Both the position numbers and the translations under genes were made by a program. From Ecdyonurus torrentis (lineage: Eukaryota; Arthropoda; Insecta; Ephemeroptera; Heptageniidae): a stretch of DNA of 64,000 bases. The notes under the pieces were generated by a model. It ran no database searches. It worked only from the letters and a program-made list of their open reading frames with translations, and had not been told where the DNA came from. The stretch is taken from NCBI GenBank assembly GCA_949318235.1, contig OX439135.1:26535325-26599324 (forward strand). The letters run 5' to 3'. This document shows, in pieces, positions 58,150 through 64,000 of the stretch (the stretch's first letter is position 1; every line of letters begins with the position of its first letter).

Positions 58150-59117
58150 ACTTTGTGTTGTATATAAATAATAAAGTCACATAATTTCTTATGTATTTAC
58201 TTAACGTCAATCAACATATCAATGAGATTGATCAATATAGACAAATTAAATATATTTGCACATGATGTAGAAGTATTTCAGTATGTTGTTACATGTCAGA
58301 TATTTCCAGTGATGTGTGATTATCACTGTATTACATACTTATGTACTTATATAGTTGTACAGAGATTACATATACGAAGTACGTTCAAATATAAGATCAA
58401 GTCACAAAGAACAAAATTACAAAGTAGGACGAACAGGAGAAAACAAATATCAATACGATGTCACAGTTAAAAATAATTTGTTTCTCAAAATAATTGTTAT
58501 TGGCAAATAATTCTGTTGTTATAGTAATTAAAACAACGGTATTTTTAAATTGACGTAACATCGAGATAATAATAATAATAGTTCTTTGTTGGTACATATA
58601 AAATAAACAAAAGTAAAAAACAACAAGAAAGTATCCCAACGGGTGACAAGAAAAATGCAAAATGCCACCTGTACACTATAGCGATATGACACCTTTATAA
58701 ATCTTACACAAATCTCAGATAAATCTCGGATGCAGTTTCAGAATATAGTCATAATTAGAAGTAAATACGTAACAAAATATTCCAATAAAATGGAATGGCA
58801 TTAAAAAACTAAGTATAAACATTGGGTTAAAAATACGTATATTTAAATAATAACTAACATTAGGTTTAGACGTAAAATCAGAGAGTTTTTCAAATCAATG
58901 AAATATAATTTTTATGTTTTTATACAAGTTACCACTTTTGAAATGGCAAATAAAATAAAAACAAATAAAACAGAAGTCAAAACGTGGTTATTTTTAATTA
59001 CAGAGCCGACATTTTATTATTGTAATTAGAAACAATAAAAAGTTTGACATATTTACATCGTGGTAGCAACAGTCATCAGTTTTATAGATGTAATTTTATA
59101 TATAACATTACACAGTA
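58150..59117. repeat. Composite repeat W+V, copy 4, interrupted
   Basis: Continues to ACATTACACAGTA at 59117, where the 767-bp element begins, and resumes at 59885 with TACAATAAGATGTTTGATGT. Confidence 0.85.
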
Positions 59118-59352
59118 CAGTTTCGATCAAATGAATAGTTACCATTTAAACTCGATGTTTTTTACCGCGTTAAATTTTGTTCAATTTTGCAACCTTGTTT
59201 ATGATTATTCATTGAACTCTATATTCTCTATCACATCTATATTCAAATTCATTGAGTCTATATATTGTAATAGTTGACAAAGACACCACAAGAAGTCACC
59301 TGTGATGCACTCAGGTAGACAATCCGGCGGGTAAATATTTTGCTTGCTTGCT

Positions 59353-59356
<4 letters not shown>

Positions 59357-59414
<58 letters not shown>
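59357..59414. repeat. (CT)n microsatellite in left arm
   Basis: About 28 CT units. The mirror copy is (GA)n at 59606-59642, about 18 units, so the arms have slipped independently since insertion. Confidence 0.95.
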
Positions 59415-59417
<3 letters not shown>

Positions 59418-59600
59418 AAGAAATGCATTTCATGTTTTTTTTATGTTTCAAAATAACTGCTGACTTACCGATTTGCCCGATTAAGAGATTAAAATTAAGA
59501 TATTTTTTTTATCATTTATATCAATATGATTTGTAATGACAGCAATTTGGTAAGAAAATAGTTCGAAACTTGTTATCAAACAAATACTTGAAAGCATTTC

Positions 59601-59605
<5 letters not shown>

Positions 59606-59642
<37 letters not shown>
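59606..59642. repeat. (GA)n microsatellite in right arm
   Basis: Counterpart of 59357-59414, shorter. Confidence 0.95.
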
Positions 59643-59649
<7 letters not shown>

Positions 59650-59944
59650 AGCAAGCAAGCAAAATATTTACTCGCCAGATTGTCTACCTGAGTGCATCAC
59701 AGGTGACTTCTTGTGGTGTCTTTGTCCACTATTACAATATATAGACTCAATGAATTTGAATATAGATGTGATTGAGAATATAGAGTTCAATGAATAATCA
59801 TAAACAAGGTTGCAAAATTGAACGAAATTTAACGCGGTAAAAAACATCGAGTTTAAATGGTAACTATTCATTTGATCGAAACTGTACAATAAGATGTTTG
59901 ATGTAAATTTATCAAAATAATCGTATTTGTAAATATTATTGATA

Positions 59945-60288
59945 TTAAAACCATAGACCACATTAAACAACATCGTGCTTTTTAATGAATCAACATGAAA
60001 TGGGATCTTCAAAACTGTTGACAATTTTTACCAGAATGTTAATGTAGCCCCACGAGAGAGCGTGAAAAAACTGTAAAGTATGCAATTTAAGTGAAAATTC
60101 ATGTTTATGACGTCAGAAACATGCAAAAATTAGTTTGAAAATGTTGTGCGGGTTGCATAAATCGAATATTCTGATCTCTGCTACGGAGCTACAGTTGGAT
60201 TTTGAGGCAAACTAATGTTATTTATATAAATCCCATCAAGTGTTTTGTGATATAAATGCTAATGTTTTTCTCTGGTCTATTCCTTTAA
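59945..60288 (-). mobile_element. MITE family L, copy 5
   Basis: TTAAAACCATAGACCACATT left and GGTCTATTCCTTTAA right. Interior TTATGACGTCAGAAACATGC. Lies 60 bp beyond the 767-bp element, inside the same W+V copy. Confidence 0.9.
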
Positions 60289-60985
60289 ATATAATTACAT
60301 AAGTATATAGTTTTCACTAAACGTAATGCATTCAAGAAGTATTAATTTGCATAAATATTAAATATTTATGTAGTATACCTAAATATACAATCCATGTAAT
60401 CACATTTTCTTTATTTGCACATTATGCATAGACAAATTGAGTGATAATGTTATTTTGTAACATACATAACCCCAGATCATTTAAAAATATTTACTGAAGT
60501 TTTTAAAATTAATTATATGTAAAACGTTCAAATAAAAGTCCAAATAACAAAAAACAAAATAAAACATTAGGAAGTACAATAGAAATCAAATCTTAATACG
60601 AAGATACCTTGTATCTAAAACAATTTATTCTTTAAAATAATTGATATTGGCAAATAATTCTCTTGTATATAACTAGACAGTGGAAAAAAATCACTTTTTT
60701 CACAAAAAAAAAATCACCAAAAATAGAAAAAAAAAAGAAATCATATCTATTATTATTACATACAGGGGTATTTAACAAAAAAAACTCCAATTTGAAATTA
60801 AAAAAAAAAAAAAAAAAAATGGAGTCAAATTTTTATGCCACACATCAAAGTAAAGCTAAAAACTGAGATTTTTTGAAACTGTTAATAAAAATATCGTATT
60901 TTGAAAACTCTGCTTGCAACAGGCAAACTAAAATAAAGTGCTTTTTTTTTTTCAAAAAATTTACAAATCTCTAAAAAGACTATTT
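60289..60985. other. Diverged copies of the duplicated flank, no gene
   Basis: 60320-60470 resembles 56125-56250 (TGCATTCAAGAAGTATTAAT; AATATACAATCCATGTAATC). 60700-60820 is poly(A)-rich. Confidence 0.5.
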
Positions 60986-60989
60986 TCCG

Positions 60990-62100
60990 CTCTTTATTAT
61001 ATAACATAGTCACATAGTTACTCATGTATTTACTTAACGTCAATCAACATATCAATGAGATTGATCAACATAGACAAATTATATTTATTTGCACATCATG
61101 TAGAAGTATTTCAGTATGTTGTTACATGCAAGATATTTGCAGTGATGTGTGATTATCACTGTATTACATACTTATGTACTTATATAGTTGTACAGAGATT
61201 ACATATACGAAGTACGTTCAAATATAAGATCAAGTCACAAAGAACAAAATTACAAAGTAGGACGAACAGGAGAAATCAAATATTAATACGATGTCACAGT
61301 TAAAAATAATTTTTTTCTCAAAATAATTGTTACTTGCAAATAATTCTGTTGTTATAGTAATTAAAACAACGGTATTTACAAATTTACGTTAATATGAGAT
61401 AATAATAATAATAGTTCTTTTTTGGGTACATATAAAATAAAATAAAAGTAAAAAAACAACAAGTAAGTATCCCAATTGTTGATGAGAAAAATGCAAAATG
61501 CCACCTGTACACTATAGCGATCTCCCACCTTTATAAATCTTACATAAATCTCAGATAAATCTCGGATGCAGTTTCAGATAAAGTCATAATTAGAAGTAAA
61601 TACGTAACAAAATATTCCATTGTCCAATAAAATGGAATAGCATTAAAAAACTAAGTATAAACATTGTGTTAAAAATACGCATATTTAAATAATAACTAAA
61701 ATTAAGTTTAGACGTAACAGCAGAGATTGGTTCAAATCAATGAAATTTCTTCTGAAGAATATGTTACAAAGTTCTACTTTTGAAATGGCAAATAAAATAA
61801 AAACAAATAAAACAGAAGTCAAAACGTGTTTATTTTTAATTACGGAGCCGACATTTTATTATTGTAATTATAAACAATAAAAAGTTTGCCACATTTACAT
61901 CGTGGTAGCAAAAGTCATCAGTTTTATAGATGTAATTTTATATATAACATTACACAGTGCAATAAGATGTCTGATGTAGATTTATCATAACATAATAAAC
62001 ATCACGCATAATTATCTGCAGGTAAAATAGAAGAAATGTGGAGAGGTTACGTTATTTGTTCTTAAGCCCAATTTTTACTAAATATTCTGTAATTGCTACA
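60990..62100. repeat. Composite repeat W+V, copy 5
   Basis: TATCAATGAGATTGATCAAC through GAGAGGTTACGTTATTTGTT. Shares TTCTTCTGAAGAATATGTTA with copy 2 (TTCTTCTGAAGAACATGTTA), which marks these two as closest relatives. Confidence 0.85.
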
Positions 62101-62267
62101 GTATTACAGTAAAATATAACATTTTATTACGTTTTATGTTTTTATAATTATTTTTATGTTTTGTTATTGTAGTTTTAGAGAATGTAGAACGTTTAAATTA
62201 AAGTTACAAAAACAAAATGACACATTAAGAAGAACAATAGAAAATATATTTATAATGAAGTACGGTC

Positions 62268-62462
62268 AACCGGGGTGAAATTGAACGCTTTTGGTTGTAT
62301 ATTATAGCATATCTCAGCCAATAAATTTTTTTCAGGAAAACAAAAAATAATGGTTGTGTAACTTACTTAATACTAGGTAAATTAAGTCCAATATTTAAAA
62401 TTTTCATTTCACACCACAGAGAAAAAAGAAATCAAAATTGGTGTGTTAAATTTCACCCCAGC
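62268..62462. mobile_element. Small element with CCGGGGTGAAATT termini
   Basis: CAACCGGGGTGAAATTGAAC left and GTTAAATTTCACCCCAGC right are inverted repeats. Present only in this copy of the duplicated block, so it appears to have inserted after the duplication. Confidence 0.65.
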
Positions 62463-62499
62463 AATTTAAGATAATATTATAAACATCAGGCATAATTAT

Positions 62500-62669
62500 C
62501 TGGTTAATAGAAGTAATGTGGAGAGGTTATACATTATATGTATTTTAATTCATCCAATGTGCTGGGAGCTAAAATGTGGAATCAACTTCCATTAATAATA
62601 AGAAATGCACCAACTATATATTATTCTAAAACACAATTAAAAAACCATTTATTTAAACGCTACTTATAG
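62500..62669 (+). pseudogene. LINE reverse-transcriptase C-terminus, copy 3
   Basis: VLGAKMWNQLPLIIRNAP, then TIYYSKTQLKNHLFKRYL and TAG (62667-62669). The same fragment as 55496-55663 with a few substitutions; duplicated with its flanks. Confidence 0.8.
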
Positions 62670-63332
62670 TGGCCTCATTTTAATTACTCTTATCATATAA
62701 TATTATGTAAAAAAAACAAATTAAAAAGTTATATTGTTATTTGTTACAAAATAACGTTATTATCAATTAAAATGTATCAACAAAATGAATTACCAATTAA
62801 AATTTTTCAAAATGATTAAAATTTAAATGAAAAGTTAATGATATTTATAAAAAAAAAATGTTTTAATTTTTTTTTGAAGAGTTAAACCATTTTATAAAAA
62901 TTATAAATATTGATTATTTAATAAACTTTTTATTTAATTTTTATTATTTTTTTTTTTAACCACGGCAAATCCTCATCGGTTGGTTCACATATTAAGAAGA
63001 ACAATAGAAAACAAAAACAAAAGTGTCATTGCTAAGCAAGCTGATTTTTTTCTCAAAATAATTGTCGTAATTATAAATATTATTATTGCAAAATACATTG
63101 ACACAAATGGTTTTAATTTAACATAATACAACAATACGTAATGTATTCAAGAAGTATTGAAAGTCATAAATATTAAATATTTATATAGTATATCTACATA
63201 TACATTCAATATAGTCAGATTATATTTATTTGCACATTTTATATCGAAGAATTAAGTGATATCGTTATTTTGTATCATATACGTATAAACCTATGTTATA
63301 TTAAAATATTTATTATAGATTATATATTTTAG
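62670..63332. repeat. Duplicated flank, copy 2
   Basis: Paralogue of 55664-56336, about 93% identical. Confidence 0.8.
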
Positions 63333-63639
63333 TATAGGGTGTATGCATTCATGTTAAAGTCGGCGTCATGTTGGATAACTCAATAACATGGGTGACATAG
63401 GAAAATAACTCATTTTGCCAGTTTAGAAACACTATGCAATATTTTTGAGAGCATTGATGTTGTAAATATGTTGAATTAGTATCTCAAGTATGTGAGAAAA
63501 TAATAATAACAAAAAATTAACAAATTTCTCGATGAAAATTGCCTTAAACAAAGTTTGTGCTATGCTGAGCAATGTTATGCACTACTCCAGTATGGCCTCC
63601 AAGCGAAATAAATATGACGTCATGTGCATACACCCTATA
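63333..63639 (+). mobile_element. MITE family A, subfamily 1 (duplicated block)
   Basis: Paralogue of 56337-56642 with shared flanks (TAGTATAGGGTG; private GTCGGCGTCATG). Right end CATGTGCATACACCCTATA. Confidence 0.92.
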
Positions 63640-64000
63640 GTTAAATATAGAATCAACATAGCCAAATTCTATTTATTTGCACATTATAGTAGAATTAAGT
63701 GATTGTTATTTTGTATCATATAAACCTATGTTATAATAAAATATTTATTATAGTTAAGAGATTACGTAGACGTCGAACGTTCAAATAGGAGAACAAAATC
63801 ACATATTAAGAAGAACAATAGAATATAAATCTTAATGAAGATTTCATGTATGCAAAATTATTTTTTCTCATAATAATTGTTATTTGCAAATATTTCTATT
63901 GTAATAACAAAGTCACATAATTACTTAGGCATTAACTTTAAGTAAATTAAAATATCAATGAGATTAACAATATAGACAAATTATATATATTTGCATATTA

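Larger units (their letters stand above)
59118..59884. mobile_element. 767-bp inverted-repeat element with TA duplication and (CT)n arms
   Basis: Ends CAGTTTCGATCAAATGAATA and its complement ending GATCGAAACTG are flanked by TA (59116-59117 and 59885-59886). The other W+V copies keep the empty site CACAGTACAATAAGATG. Arms of about 295 bp (59118-59414 and 59590-59884) are nearly identical and each includes GCTTGCTTGCTTGC next to a CT/GA microsatellite. The ~175-bp centre is unique. Duplicate open frames in the two arms are just mirror images. A Tc1/mariner-type target site; no transposase. Confidence 0.92.

Noticed and set aside
59044..60024. Two matching frames (plus 59044-59277, minus 59668-60024) sharing the string YSFDQMNSYHLNS
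   Set aside because: They are the two arms of one inverted-repeat element read in opposite directions; no start context, splice sites or further homology.
54554..61303. Three similar 76-82-codon frames at 54554, 58222 and 61055
   Set aside because: They fall in copies of the composite W+V repeat; the similarity reflects repeat identity, frame length varies and codon positions show no constraint that I can see.

Overview
This window is eukaryotic, almost certainly animal, nuclear DNA. It is very AT-rich (roughly three quarters A+T) and almost entirely non-coding. The evidence is one clear gene with GT-AG introns, Tc1/mariner-like and hAT-like short DNA transposons with target duplications, LINE 3' fragments, a retroposed 300-bp repeat, long microsatellites and satellite arrays. 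There are no bacterial operons, rRNA genes or credible tRNA genes. I cannot name the species; a compact marine-invertebrate-type genome is only a guess. Most long open frames are by-products of repeats, including a 1,268-codon frame at 3757-7563 that has no ATG.

Layout: 0.2-1.8 kb has a long foldback and a MITE. 2.1-3.2 kb is a satellite with a ~133-bp period. 3.7-7.5 kb is a 36-bp satellite of about 105 copies with a higher-order pattern. 7.6-20 kb is a mosaic of dispersed repeats broken by MITEs, including a 483-bp near-perfect palindrome (12.9-13.4 kb), a non-autonomous hAT element with an 8-bp target duplication (13.5-13.9 kb) and a 120-bp Tc1-like MITE whose empty site survives in a paralogous repeat (18.5 kb). 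20.5-23 kb holds a hairpin, a possible spliced transcript on the minus strand and a double RFX X-box. 23-37.5 kb is repeats and MITEs, with a ~150-bp satellite at 31.2-32.8 kb and a local duplication at 35-37.5 kb. 37.7-40.5 kb carries the one well-supported gene: minus strand, four coding exons all in phase 0, 155 residues, product unrecognised. Its third intron is filled by two tetranucleotide microsatellites, and a MITE lies in the 5' UTR intron. 40.6-52.5 kb has microsatellites, short tandem duplications, MITEs and hairpins. 52.6-64 kb is five imperfect copies of a ~1-kb composite repeat carrying LINE 3' ends, one split by a 767-bp inverted-repeat element.

Two patterns cut across the window. 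First, one MITE family (called A here, TIR TAGGGTGTATGC-like, ~305 bp) occurs about 18 times, 17 of them in the same orientation, in two subfamilies with at least three chimeric copies. Second, the CREB/ATF palindrome TGACGTCA, expected well under once by chance at this composition, sits inside several otherwise unrelated foldback families. The window therefore looks like a transposon and satellite reservoir with one small host gene, not a functional gene cluster.
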